64,000 nt of DNA, taken from NCBI RefSeq assembly GCF_905163445.1, contig NC_053200.1, positions 5,580,001 to 5,644,000 on the forward strand. Direction: 5' to 3'. Shown here piece after piece: positions 24,915-35,624 of the stretch. Made by a program: the position numbers and the translations under genes. Origin of the DNA: Pararge aegeria. Taxonomy: Eukaryota; Arthropoda; Insecta; Lepidoptera; Nymphalidae. The notes beneath the pieces are model-generated. The model worked only from the letters and a program-made list of their open reading frames with translations, was not told the origin of the DNA and did no database searches. Positions within the stretch are counted from its first letter, which is position 1; every line of letters begins with the position of its first letter.

Positions 24915-24922
24915 TATTTATA
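24915..24922 (-). promoter_or_regulatory. TATA box (TATAAATA)
   Basis: A canonical TATA sequence on the minus strand about 86 bases upstream of a strong splice donor, at the right distance for a short first exon. Confidence 0.45.
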
Positions 24923-25012
24923 AATCACTGTGCAAACAAGTCCTCAAGATATGGCAGGGTTTGTTACAATGATGTTAACAGTAAAAGAAGTGCACTAGTT
25001 GTATGCCCTCTA

Positions 25013-25062
25013 AAATTGGCACTTTTAACTAGGCTAATTGGCCTAGTTAAAAGTGCCAATTT
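25013..25062. repeat. Perfect 22-bp hairpin, 6-base loop
   Basis: AAATTGGCACTTTTAACTAG at 25013 pairs exactly with its complement ending at 25062; loop TAATTG. Confidence 0.95.
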
Positions 25063-25064
25063 AG

Positions 25065-26150
25065 TCGCTTATTTTTACATGGGCTCTGCTCTACAATCTT
25101 CATTCCGAAGATAGACCCCAAAAATGTGACAAAAAGTCTTCGGCCTTGGCAACTTAATCTTTAAAGCTTTACAACTAAAATATTTCACATTGATTATCAT
25201 CATCAGCATCAGCTATACTTACTACTGAAAGGTATAGGCCTCTATAAGCGGCTTTTAGAGTCACAACGCTGATTGAAACGATGGGTAATAAATGGTCCTT
25301 GGTGTAGATGTAACTGTGCGTTTTACTACTTTATTGAACATCTATCTTATTGGTCTTTTAGATATAGAAACTACTTACATTAACTATTAGTTATATTCTC
25401 TTATTTTACTTCGTACCAAATGTTCTAATCCAAAGTCAAATATTTCAAAAGTTGCTTATTGCAGGTTAGATTTTCAAAAATAGATCCAATACGCAAAATC
25501 TTTCTTCTCTTTACTTATAACATCATTGGCGTGTCAGTACGATGATAAAGTGGCCAAATTTTATCAATATTCACACGTAGCGAATTCATTTTCAAATACT
25601 GATAAAAATATGCTCCAAATACCACGTCACCTGTTTTGTACGTGCGAAAATATTTTATACAGTTTCAACTATAAAGTAAACAAATCGGTCTAATAATATA
25701 TCGAATTTAGTTCAACCACTAAATAAAAATGTTGAGATTAGATACGATTCCATGTACCTACGTTTGATCTAACGTTTGCTATGTAGATATTAGTTAGATA
25801 AAATTTTAGATAAGAAATTCAATTTTGTTTTAACCTAACAAAATAACTGCCGCATTGGTCTAGTGTATAGCTTTTTGTTTAGCAGGTTTGGGTTTGTATC
25901 TATAATTGTTAGGTATTGGGATTTGCCTTTAGGAAGTACCCAGTACCAACTCGGATTAGTTCTAGTTCTAGAACTATCGTGAACCTGCCCAGGTTAGCAC
26001 ACAATCCCGGTTTCTTTGCGCCCCCTTATCTAGTCTTTTATTCTACTAGCTCCTGCCTTTTGTAAGTGAATAGTCGCAGAAGTTTCGTTGCCATTAAAAA
26101 ATATCCACTCACGCGCCACGTAGAGCATGTTATGCAGTATGTTCCAGTTA
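25065..26150. other. No gene; one tRNA-derived remnant
   Basis: At 25848-25990 a TGCCGCATTGGTCTAGTG head with GGTTTGGG-type B box looks like a third SINE family. The rest is unassigned. Confidence 0.4.
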
Positions 26151-26154
26151 TTAT

Positions 26155-26382
26155 AACTTAGGGTTGTAACCCGAGGTAGGGGGCCGAGTTCGAATCCCAG
26201 CACGCACCTCTAACTTTTGAAATATATGCGTTTTAAGTAATTTAAATATCACTTGCTTCAACGGTGAAGGAAACCACCGTGAGGAAAACTGCATGTCTGA
26301 AAGTTCTACGTAATGTTCTCAAAGCCCACCAATCGCGGCCTTAACCCCTTCTCATTGTGGGATGTGATGATGATGATGATGA
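26155..26382 (+). repeat. SINE B copy
   Basis: B box GAGTTCGAATCCC, full body and GATGATGATGATGA tail. Confidence 0.85.
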
Positions 26383-26531
26383 AAGCAGGTGGCTTTGTCC
26401 CATCCCAGGAAGCATTATAATTTTAATGCTTCTCGCCCTTGTTTCAGAAATATAAAACTTATTTTAGGGGCGTCAAGAGATTTCGTAAATACTATCATAT
26501 CAAAATAGTACTCCTGTATACGAAGTATATT

Positions 26532-26557
26532 AGGGGGCTTACTTTCATAAGCCCCCT
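26532..26557. repeat. 10-bp GC-rich hairpin
   Basis: AGGGGGCTTA and TAAGCCCCCT around CTTTCA. Confidence 0.85.
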
Positions 26558-27019
26558 GATCGTTGAAAAAAGATTATCTTTTTAAAAGATAAAAAGCTTT
26601 GTACCTATAGGAAACTTACAGGTACTTACCCATTCAGAAAAAAAAAGTTGATAATAACTAATATACCTTTAAAAAGAAAATTCACAAAAGCATTATAAAA
26701 GTTAATTATATTTTTTTTTAGATAAATTTCAAACGGCGTGATAGCTGAGAGCTCCGACCAATATCTCAAGTGGTACTCGCTTGCCTGGTGGATCAAAGCT
26801 GGGGTACAGAAGGCATACAACTTGAGACGCCAAGTAGGTATTATAAAGATTCTTCTAAAAACTGGAGCCCTTACTACCGGTTGATTGCACTATATACCGA
26901 ATATACTATGATCTGGGTTCCTTATTCAAATATGAAATCCAAAAATAGAGCAAGATTAAAGACTACTTTATCTCGGCGAGTCTATGCTCTAAAACCCTCT
27001 CTCCTATGATGTTACAGAT

Positions 27020-27225
27020 GTTTTTTTTATTTAAGCAATAAAAATACCACCCGCATTAACGGTGAAAGAAAACATTGTGAGGAAAGAGTTTTCTATAACG
27101 TTTACAAATGGGTGGGAAGTCTACCAATCTGCTATTGGCTAGCGTGGTGGAATGAAGCCTAACCCCTTCTCATTCTTGAGAGGAGAGCCGTGTCCTGCAG
27201 TGGTCCGGTAATGATGATTGTTTAG
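27020..27225 (+). repeat. SINE B, 3' part
   Basis: GGTGAAAGAAAACATTGTGA through GGTAATGATGAT; lies 120 bases past the poly(A) site of the secreted-protein gene. Confidence 0.78.
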
Positions 27226-27343
27226 AAGTATACAATAAGGCAAGGTCTTCAAAGACAAGTCCCCAAAAAGGCATACCAAACAAACATTTGAAATAAGAAA
27301 TTGTTAAGAATAAAATAATTAAGTCTTCAATCTGTATACATCG

Positions 27344-27349
27344 TTTATT
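27344..27349 (-). promoter_or_regulatory. Poly(A) signal of the secreted-protein gene
   Basis: AATAAA on the minus strand, 44 bases beyond the stop codon at 27393; a normal position for a short 3' UTR. Confidence 0.7.
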
Positions 27350-27392
27350 TATACAGTACATTAATATTTTTTCACACTTGAATATGGTTTAA

Positions 27393-30036
27393 TTATCTTA
27401 GGTCAGCCAAAACGTCGGCGGGGATGTCATCGACTACCTGAACAGGGGTAGGTTCGATTTCATGAGCAACATCGGTGACCTGAAAACATAAAACCGAAAA
27501 TCACGAGACATTGGAACAGATCTCTTCCTTCATATGACACAATATTTCCCCCGACAAGTCTGTCCAATTAATTTTTGTCCAATTAATGTTTGTTTGTTGA
27601 TATTGGAAAAGAGCAACTGCTGAGTTTATGGCCGGCTTCTTCTCGATAGAATCTGCCTTCCGAACCGGTGGTAGAGTCACTACACACAGACAGACTTGAC
27701 GTTTCAAAAGTGCTTATTTTAGGCCTACTTGAAATAAATGAATTTTGAATTATTTTGAAACCATTGCCAATACGCAGAGCAACTGAACTGTGTCCATCAC
27801 CCGGAGGCGTAAGTATTGAGCCTCATGTGACTGTAATTACACCGGCACGCACGCCCTTCAGATCGGAACACAACCGATAAGCAAAAATGCTGATTAACGG
27901 AAGAAATAAACATGGTGGTAGTACTTTCCAGGACGAGCTCTGTCATGAAAAGCGCTGTAGTGTAGTGAAAAGCGCTGTAGTGGCAACTATTGCAACTCTT
28001 ATTTAACTGCGACTCAGTCTTGCACTATAGCAGTATTTTCGAATTTGGGTTTCATGATACACATTACCTTATGTTTGCCTTATTTTCTACTATTTTTAAT
28101 TTACTGTGTAACCGTTCATTGAAATAAACTTATTATTATTATTATTTAATGAATAATTTCAGGTGTAGGATTGACGACCTATATATTGCTCTCCGAGGCA
28201 CGGTAAATTGTGTGCACAAAGGAGAATGATTCCTTAGAAAGTGTATACCTATGTTTACTGCGGTACAGCTCTGGCTGAAATCTAGCGGGATAGCTATTAT
28301 AGAATAATTTTAGCAAAAGAAGGGCTTAGAAAACTTTTTATCCCGGGACAATAAGTGGGATTTAAAATAGTTTAATTTGTTACCCATGCTTCCAATCTTG
28401 ACGAAATTTTGCATAGAAATACATTGCGTCCCAGAGATGGGCATTGCACAGTTTTATCCCGAGAACACTAACTGTTCCTGGCGGATTTACAAAAACTGAC
28501 AAAATCGCCTATTTATTTTATTTTATATACTGACCTGCTGTTGTTGGCCGTTGACATTGACGATGACCTGAACAAGGGGGCTGGACACGGGGGTTTCGGG
28601 TGCGGGGAGGACAATAGCGGGAATTTCGGGCACGGGGATCTCAGGCTCTTGGATTTCGGGTTCGGGGAACACGGGAATGGGTTCGATTTCGATGTTTTGA
28701 ACGGGCATGTTGACGACGATGGAGTTCTGCAAGGAAAATATATCATTTACAGTTTATAAAGAATGTATCGGCTATCTAAGATTCTTTTAATACCTATATT
28801 CAAAAAATCTAATTGCTACGATGTTTATAACCAAATAAAGTTAAATACCTACGAAACAACAAAGCTATTCCGAAAATAGTTATACCTAGTTTAATCATAA
28901 ATCAATTAAACTCGCTTCAACAGTGAAGGAAATCATCGAGAGGCAACCTGCATTCCTAAAAGTTTGTATGTTCTCCATAATGTTCTCAAAAGTTGTGTGG
29001 AGTCCACACATCTGCTCTGAGCAAGCAAGGTTGACTACGGCCTCAACCTCTTCTCATTGTGTGAGGAGACCCGTGCGCTGTAGTGGACCGGTAATATGTT
29101 GATATGATGGTGATTATTCAATACTTACAACATTCTGACCAGAGGCGAGAGCGCTCATGAGAGAGTCTAGAGCGGCCTCTAGAGCAGGCACGTATTCAGG
29201 TTTGGTGTGAGGGTCCTGGAGTGCCTGAGACAGTTCTTGGAGAGTCCATGAACTGGGAGCAGAGTATTCTTCAAGGTCTGCCGGGGTAGGCACAACAATG
29301 GCGTCCTAGGAAAATAAATGTAATATATTATAGAGATACTTCTGCAAACCTCGTATAGATTAAAGCCACTCGGAAAATAGTAGCTGGGTAAATTGTGCAA
29401 CAAGAGCATAACACTGTCAAATCAGAACAATAAAATCTGGTCAACCGACAACTGAAGATTTCAGGTCTGTTAGCAGTAACAGATTGTATCTGTTTCTTTT
29501 CTATTACGGTAGGTATTATTTTTATAACGAGTTACTAAAGGGATGATGGGGCCGGAATATCCGAGTTGGATAAAAGTCCCAAATAATTAAAGATTAAAAA
29601 AAAACAGCAAAATCGAACAAATTTCCTCGTAATCGAAATGAAAAGCAGAGTGTTAATCGGTCATAAAACCCATTTATACTCGACTTAAATATGAATGCGT
29701 TCGGCTCGGAAGATTATCACCTCGGCAAAATGGTTTTAATGTTCGGTAATACATGAACTCATTAGATGATACTAATTGAACTATTACATTAGCACGTCTA
29801 CGGCTCGCGCTCTTTAAATTTGTATGTTACTTGTATCTCAATAACAAACTTACCACAGCAATTCCATTAGCGATTGTGTTCGTCAGTTCACTAAGCGCAA
29901 ACTGAAGGTAAGGAAGGAGAGCAGGATTGGTATTTGGGTTGTTCACGGCCTCGGTGAGGTCGGCAAGGCTCCAGGTGTACAGGGGGTTGGCCACAGCCAC
30001 GGCGATGAGGGCAGCGAAGGCAACGAAGAATTTCAT
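27393..30036 (-). CDS. Unrecognised secreted protein with duplicated exon, four exons
   Basis: Exons in coding order: 30036-29854, 29305-29129, 28726-28535, 27479-27393; all introns are phase 0 with GT-AG ends, giving 212 residues. Residues 1-16 (MKFFVAFAALIAVAVA) are a clear signal peptide. Exons 1 and 2 each encode a related ~40-residue unit (W-S/T-L..L..A...P-N/H-T-x-P...P.L..AL..L...A-x-G..V). Exon 3 is rich in Pro, Glu, Ile and Val (repeats such as PEPEIQEPEIPVPEI) and ends QQQQ; exon 4 adds an acidic tail ending ADVLADLR. There are no cysteines, membrane segments or chitin-binding R&R consensus. The layout suggests an abundant extracellular protein (cuticle, silk or haemolymph), but I do not recognise the family. 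A SINE sits in intron 2. Confidence 0.87.
27596..27755 (+). repeat. Repeat C (non-LTR 3' end)
   Basis: In the last intron of the secreted-protein gene. Carries AGAATCTGCCTTCCGAACCG, TTGACGTTTCAAAAGTGC and the AAATAAATGAATTTTGAA tail. Confidence 0.8.
28910..29115 (+). repeat. SINE B, 3' part, in intron 2 of the secreted-protein gene
   Basis: AACAGTGAAGGAAATCATCG to GGTAATATGTTGATATGATG; ends 14 bases from the exon 2 donor. Confidence 0.78.
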
Positions 30037-30216
30037 CTTGCTATTTTTTCTGGATGAACAAAAATCTTATTAAACTAATGTTATAGCGAAAATGTGTTTG
30101 ATTTTCCTTACTTTACGCCCATATTTATGGCATAGAGTTAGTTGTGCGGATGGAGAGTAACATAGGCTGCTTTCAACAAATGGTTCGCAAAAAAAAGCGG
30201 GCCATGGCTAGTCAAA

Positions 30217-30223
30217 TTATATA
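30217..30223 (-). promoter_or_regulatory. Possible TATA box of the secreted-protein gene
   Basis: TATATAA on the minus strand about 180 bases upstream of the ATG. A CAG at about 30048 could be the acceptor of a short 5'-UTR intron, so the start site may be near 30190. Weak evidence: the region is AT-rich. Confidence 0.3.
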
Positions 30224-30269
30224 GGACAATATCACAGAGTAAAAATAGCCATACAGATGTTTGACGAAG

Positions 30270-30560
30270 CCGTCACGCACCTGCAACTTTTCTAAGTTAT
30301 GTGCGTTTTAAGTAATTAAAAAATCACTTGCTTCAACGGTAAAGGAAAACATCGTGAGGAAACCTTCATACCTGAGAGTGCTACATGATGTTCTCAAAGG
30401 TGTGTGGAGTCCACCCATCCGCACTGGGCCAGCGTGGTGGACTACGGCCTGAGTAGTAAGGGAATAATCTAGCATCTACATGACCGACGCGAAATAGTGG
30501 GCGGTGTGGCAATGGGCAGAGGACATTGCTAGAACCTTAACCGTTGATTGAAATATATTT
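30270..30560 (+). repeat. SINE B copy
   Basis: Body from CACGCACCTGCAACTTTTC onward; upstream of the secreted-protein promoter region. Confidence 0.78.
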
Positions 30561-30631
30561 GACGATGATAAGATATTCAGATTTTTATTCTTTTGTTTAT
30601 ACTAAGGCTTAATAGGTTACACTTAATCACT

Positions 30632-30853
30632 CGACGGCCGATCCTACTTTCCGAGTCCAAGGCTTCGGGTTCGATTTCCACAACTGAAAAATGTTTGTGT
30701 GATAAACATGAGTGTTTTTCAGTGTCTGGGTTTTATCTGTATATTATAAGAATTTATGTATATTATTCATAATAATATTCATCAGTCATCTTAGTACCTA
30801 TAACACAAGCTACGCTTAATTTGGGGCTAATGTGTGTATTATCGAAATATATT
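30632..30853 (+). repeat. SINE A with deleted A box
   Basis: GACGGCCGA then a gap removing the A box; B box and body are present. Confidence 0.8.
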
Positions 30854-31067
30854 AACCGTAGTTTTTGTATTAGAATGATTCACTTACCGCAAACTGAGAC
30901 ACTATGGTATGAATTTCGTAATATTAAGCATTTATATATGCTTCTTACGATAATAGATATCTCTAATAATAAAATATATAACTTGGGATTATGCATCGCA
31001 GGTATCGAAATTGTGCTATAAATAATTGTAGGTAATTATTACGAGTATAAAATAAGCACGTGATGTT

Positions 31068-31372
31068 AGTCGGATATTTTACTAAGCCTCAGTCCAAATA
31101 CTAATGGTGTCTGATCGTTTTTGTCTGTCTGTGTGTCTTATAATCTTTGTTATTGAAGATACAAGGTACTCGGTCGACAGTATTTGAGTCTGAAGAAGCC
31201 GTAATGAATACCTATAGCGTTTTTTAAGAATTATCAGCGGGGCCATCATCCAGTGCGGGGCAATAAGTCATACCTACAATTAATAGGGTATTACCTACTT
31301 CTTTGCTCTCTCACACACACACGCTTGTAAGTTAGAGATTGGATATATCTTCCTAATCGTGACACACTCTTA
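31068..31372 (+). repeat. Repeat G, plus copy of an inverted pair
   Basis: Matches the reverse complement of 34585-34870: CAGTATTTGAGTCTGAAGAA, GGATATATCTTCCTAAT and the GTGTCTGATCGTTTTTGTCT block. Confidence 0.8.
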
Positions 31373-31439
31373 ACAACAATTTGTGACATAATACCGAATA
31401 ATCCTAGTAACATAATTTTCAGGGTAAAGGTAGTGTGTT

Positions 31440-31622
31440 TATAATAATAATACACCCCACCAATCGGTTTCCCTTGGTTTTCCTAATCCTAAGGTTACCT
31501 GGAAGAGATCGCTACTAAGCGTTAAGGCCGCCCTTTGTATCCTACTTTTTATGTTTATTTTTGCTGTGTCCATTGTTTCCATTTTTTCCTACTTGTGGTG
31601 TAAAAATAAAGTGCTGTCCTTT
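31440..31622 (+). repeat. Jockey-like LINE 3' UTR
   Basis: CCACCAATCGGTTTCCCTTG, GAGATCGCTACTAAGCG and GTGGTGTAAAAATAAAG, as in the copy at 7360. Confidence 0.7.
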
Positions 31623-31922
31623 TCACAATATGCCCCGTGGAATAAGATAACACTATTCGTAGATCTATAATTTTAGATAAATGATGTTTATGTGTTAAGA
31701 TAATTGGAGAAATGAGATAATTGTTAATAAACCTATTAGGGAGGTACCATCAACCATGGCTAAGGAACTGATAATTTGGAAGAAAGATATTTGGAACTAA
31801 GTTAGATTGGAGTTGCACAATTTCCTTTCTTTACCTACTGGTAAGGTACACAACTGGAAATTGTGTGTGATGAACATGAATGTTCTTCAGTGTCTGGGTG
31901 TTTAGATGTATATTTTAAGTAA

Positions 31923-32098
31923 CTAGCTGTCCCGGCGAACTTCGTACCGCGGATTTTTTTTTATGCATTATATTTTAATTCTTATTATCCTATTCCGGTC
32001 TAAGAGGAATCCAAAAAATTTAATATCATAAAAATTGGTCCAGCCATTCTTGAGTTATAAATGGTGTAACTAACACAACTTTCTTTTATATATATAGA
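31923..32098 (-). mobile_element. Non-autonomous Helitron in SINE A
   Basis: On the minus strand it begins TCTATATATATAAAAGAAAG and ends CTAG, inserted between A and T, as Helitrons do. The ends and body are the common lepidopteran type. No coding content. Confidence 0.85.
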
Positions 32099-32182
32099 TT
32101 ATGTATATTATTCATAAAAATATTCATCACTCATCTTAGTATGTACACATAACACAAGCTACGCTTACTGTGGGGCTAGATG

Positions 32183-32694
32183 CAGTGCCTGATTAAGCAA
32201 GCGCGGGCCCTTAGCAAATTCTTTAAAAGAGCCCTTGATCTGCTATGGGTTCTTAAGTATAAAGTGGTAAAAATACAATTCAATACTCAATACGTATCTT
32301 AAATACGTATAAACGTATCTTAAATACAATACGTATTTTCTTTCGATAGGTTGCAGTTTTGTGGGTTATTAATAGTGTAGTAAATTACTATAGGTGATGT
32401 CTGTGTGCGTTTGCGTGTGCGTGTCTGTCTGTCAGTCAGTCTGATGAATACAATTCAATACTCAATACGTATCTTAAATACGTATAAACATATCTTAAAT
32501 ACAATACGGACGTATTTGCTATCGATAGGTTACAATTTTGTGGGTAATAAATAGTGTAGTAAATTACTATAGGCGATGTCTGTGTGCGTGTGCGTGTCTG
32601 TCTGTCTGTCAGTCAGTCAGAGATGAGCAGTATTAAATATGCGGGCCTCCTTTCGCGCCATTGCTACTCTTGCTACGTGATTAATCCGGCACTG
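32183..32694. mobile_element. Non-autonomous hAT-like element in SINE A
   Basis: Ends CAGTGCCTGATTAA and TTAATCCGGCACTG, flanked by 8-base repeats GCTAGATG/ACTAGATG (32175-32182, 32695-32702). Contains a 175-base tandem duplication. Confidence 0.88.
32274..32622 (+). repeat. 175-base tandem duplication
   Basis: Copies 32274-32448 and 32449-32622, differing at few sites; each ends in a (GTCT)n/(CAGT)n microsatellite. Confidence 0.9.
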
Positions 32695-33299
32695 ACTAGA
32701 TGGCGATGTGTGTATTGTCGTAGTATATAATTACTAACGTATCTTATGTTATACATCTAATCGATACCGTTCATCTAAGGTAATGTCAGTCATAACTAGG
32801 TAATGACAGTCTCAGACAGTCCTAGCTAATCTGTTCCGTTGCAATCCTAGGGTTTTTTATAATAAAATCCGAAGTTACCTTATTCCCCACATACTCGTAT
32901 ATCTACATATACCTAGGTAGGTTAATCTTATGTTAAGCAGTAGAGAAATAGATACATGCAATACAGACGTGGTTGCAACCGTCAATTGTGTGTAATAAAT
33001 AATTATCTTTATATGATGGTACTCGTACAGGTATTGCTTGATTTATAACAGTAACATTTTGTGACTGTCATTAATCATACCTTAGATCTAAGATATCGAT
33101 AAGATGGATAACATAAGATAAAAATGTTATTCTTACAAAATATCATTATAGACTAGAACTCAGTACCTATGTGACTGACTCAGTTACGTCACGTATCATG
33201 TAGACTTACAAACCTGTTGATATTTTGTGACTTAGACGCAATTATAACAATTGGTACATAAACTTAGGGCGTTCGATAAAAGGTATTTATTTTTATATT

Positions 33300-33382
33300 C
33301 CACGACAAGTTAGCCCTTGACAGCAATTTCACCTATTGGTCAGTTATGATAGTCTAAGATGATAACGGCCAGTAAGTATATT
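33300..33382 (-). repeat. RTE-like LINE 3' end fragment
   Basis: The ACAAGTTAGCCCTTGAC..CAATTTCACCT block, reversed relative to 57700. Confidence 0.5.
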
Positions 33383-33837
33383 AACAGGCAATTATATAAA
33401 ACCCATACGACTGATTGGTTCCTAAGCGAAATCTGCTTTGTATGTATACCTATGTATATAAATTACTATATATCACAATATGTTCTTAATGTCAAAACCA
33501 TTAGCACAATATTTTCTCACTCGCAATCAAGGAGTCGTTTTCGAGAAGGAAATACTTGAAAATCGGAGTAAAATGGATCTTATTTGTAAAGTATCAACCC
33601 TTAAATTTGCATATTCTTTATGTCTTGCTTTTTACATGTTTGTATAAAAAATCAGGAGTTCAGAATTTGCGACATTAAAACGATTGACATTAAGTGCATT
33701 TTACTTGGTCGATAAAGAGTTTGATATGCAAAAACGACTTTCCTGTACGAAGGCTTCTGAACAGTTTTCTGTGAGGTATCGTTAGAATCCTTTATATCAC
33801 CCTGAATGATACTGGCTATATTTTTATCATTTAACTT

Positions 33838-34120
33838 TGGGGGGTTTAATATCCTAGTGTTTAGGGCTTCGGCCTGCCGGAAGTACCAAGTTCGATAGCC
33901 GGCATTCACCTATTAAATTTTCGGAGTTATATGCATTTATATTTAATCAATTAAAATATCACATGGTTTAACGGTGAAGGAAAACATCGCGAGGAACCTG
34001 CATGCCTGAGAGTACTCCATCACATTTTCAAAGGCGCCTAAGTGTGAGGTCTATCAATCCACGCTGAGCCGGCGTAGTGAACTACGGCCCTGCTCATTCT
34101 TAGACGAGATCCGTTGAGGG
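33838..34120 (+). repeat. SINE B copy
   Basis: Diverged full-length copy, from GGGCTTCGGCCTGCCGGAAG to CATTCTTAGACGAGA. Confidence 0.75.
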
Positions 34121-34224
34121 CAAGGTGGTTTTTTTCTGACTTTATCAGTCTTATTCATTTCACAGTTTAGGTAATCATTTGTGTAACATTACTCCCAGTT
34201 GAACTCGCGCTGTGCGCCCCATAT

Positions 34225-34370
34225 ATTGCCGGCTTCTTCTCGGTAGAATCTGCCTTCCGAACCGGTGGTAAAGTCACTACACACACAGATTTGACGTTTC
34301 AAAAGTGCTTATATTAGGCCTACTTGAAATAAATGAATTTTGAATTTTTGAATTTTAGAATTTTTTGAAT
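34225..34370 (+). repeat. Repeat C copy
   Basis: GCCGGCTTCTTCTCGGTAGA through the GAATTTTGAATTTTTGAATT tail. Confidence 0.8.
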
Positions 34371-34584
34371 TTCAATATGATAAGCGGCTGCCAGGGTCGC
34401 CATGAGGGGAAGTTGGTTCTAATTGAAACGACTTTTCTTGATGATTCCACTTTATTACTTCCTCCAAATATAGGCGATACATCTTATATTAAATAAGGAC
34501 ACCTTATGGCTGGTCATGGAGTGATAAAGATGGCGGCTGTTTCTATTAATATCAATGTTAAAACTACTTGTTAGAAATTGCGGT

Positions 34585-34870
34585 TAAATGTGTCGCAATT
34601 AGGAAGATATATCCAATATTTAGTTTATAAGTGTGTGTGTAAGAGCAAAGACGTTGGTTATACCATTCATATTAATTGTAGTTATGACTAATTACCCTTG
34701 CACTGGATAAGAAGAGCTGTTAATTATCAAAAAATCAATAGGTATTCATCACTGCTTCTTCAGACTCAAATACTGTCGACCAGTATCTTATATCTTTAAT
34801 GACACAGATTATAAGACATACAGGCAGACAAAAACGATCCGACACCATTCCTATTGGGGCTGAGGCTTAT
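34585..34870 (-). repeat. Repeat G, minus copy of an inverted pair
   Basis: Reverse-complement partner of 31068-31372. Confidence 0.8.
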
Positions 34871-34879
34871 AAAATTATT

Positions 34880-35600
34880 TAGTCGTTTTTTTATTATTTT
34901 CATTACGCCGGGTTTAAACTATACTGCATAGGTTAAGAAAATAATTTAAGTTTCACCAAATTCAATAAATTATTTTTAAAAATTTAATAAACCCTAGCTG
35001 TTGATGGGCTTTCATAAAAAGGTACAACACTTTTCAGTCTTTAAATATTTTAATTTTTAAGTAGGTATGCATTGATTTTAAAACTATATCACTTACAATA
35101 TTTATTATATATATTTAAAACTTAATAAAAGTAGATTCTTCATAAATTTTGTGCTAATCTGAAAATAAAATATTTGATTACAATACTATTTTTTCAAAAC
35201 TTTGTTTCTTAACGAAGTAAACATATTTTTTTAAATATTTCATCATTAAATGTAACATTGCTACTACACAAAAAAGTCTAAAAGCGTAACTTTTTTCGTT
35301 TTTCGTTCATCAATAAATATCTCAAACAACGTATGGATATCTCTCGTGGCTTAGCGTACCAGTACGACATCGCTTATAAACCAAGTAGGTGTACGGGTGT
35401 AATATAACTGCGCTATATGTAAAGCCGATACGTAGTTACTAGATCACAGATAGAAATAAAATATTGTTTAGCTAAACAACATTAATTTCTTAGTTAAAGT
35501 TTAAATCAATAACATTCATTGTTGTTTTCATAAATAAAAAAAGCATACAGAAAAAAATACTTACATAATAGCATATATAATTAATATTACAATAGTATTT
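34880..35600. other. AT-rich 3' flank of PRRC1, no gene
   Basis: No open frame or shared repeat; begins immediately beyond the PRRC1 poly(A) signal. Confidence 0.4.
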
Positions 35601-35611
35601 TATTGATAAAA

Positions 35612-35617
35612 TTTATT
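35612..35617 (-). promoter_or_regulatory. Poly(A) signal of PRRC1
   Basis: AATAAA on the minus strand begins eight bases after the PRRC1 stop codon, implying a very short 3' UTR unless a more distal signal is used. Confidence 0.55.
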
Positions 35618-35624
35618 CGTATAT

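Larger units (their letters stand above)
31849..32728 (+). repeat. SINE A broken by two later insertions
   Basis: SINE pieces at 31849-31922, 32099-32182 and 32695-32728 rejoin to a normal copy once the Helitron and the hAT-like element are removed. The tRNA head left of the B box is missing. Confidence 0.88.

Noticed and set aside
26770..27009. 79-codon plus-strand frame
   Set aside because: No family resemblance, no flanking splice sites, and it adjoins a SINE; cannot be told from chance.
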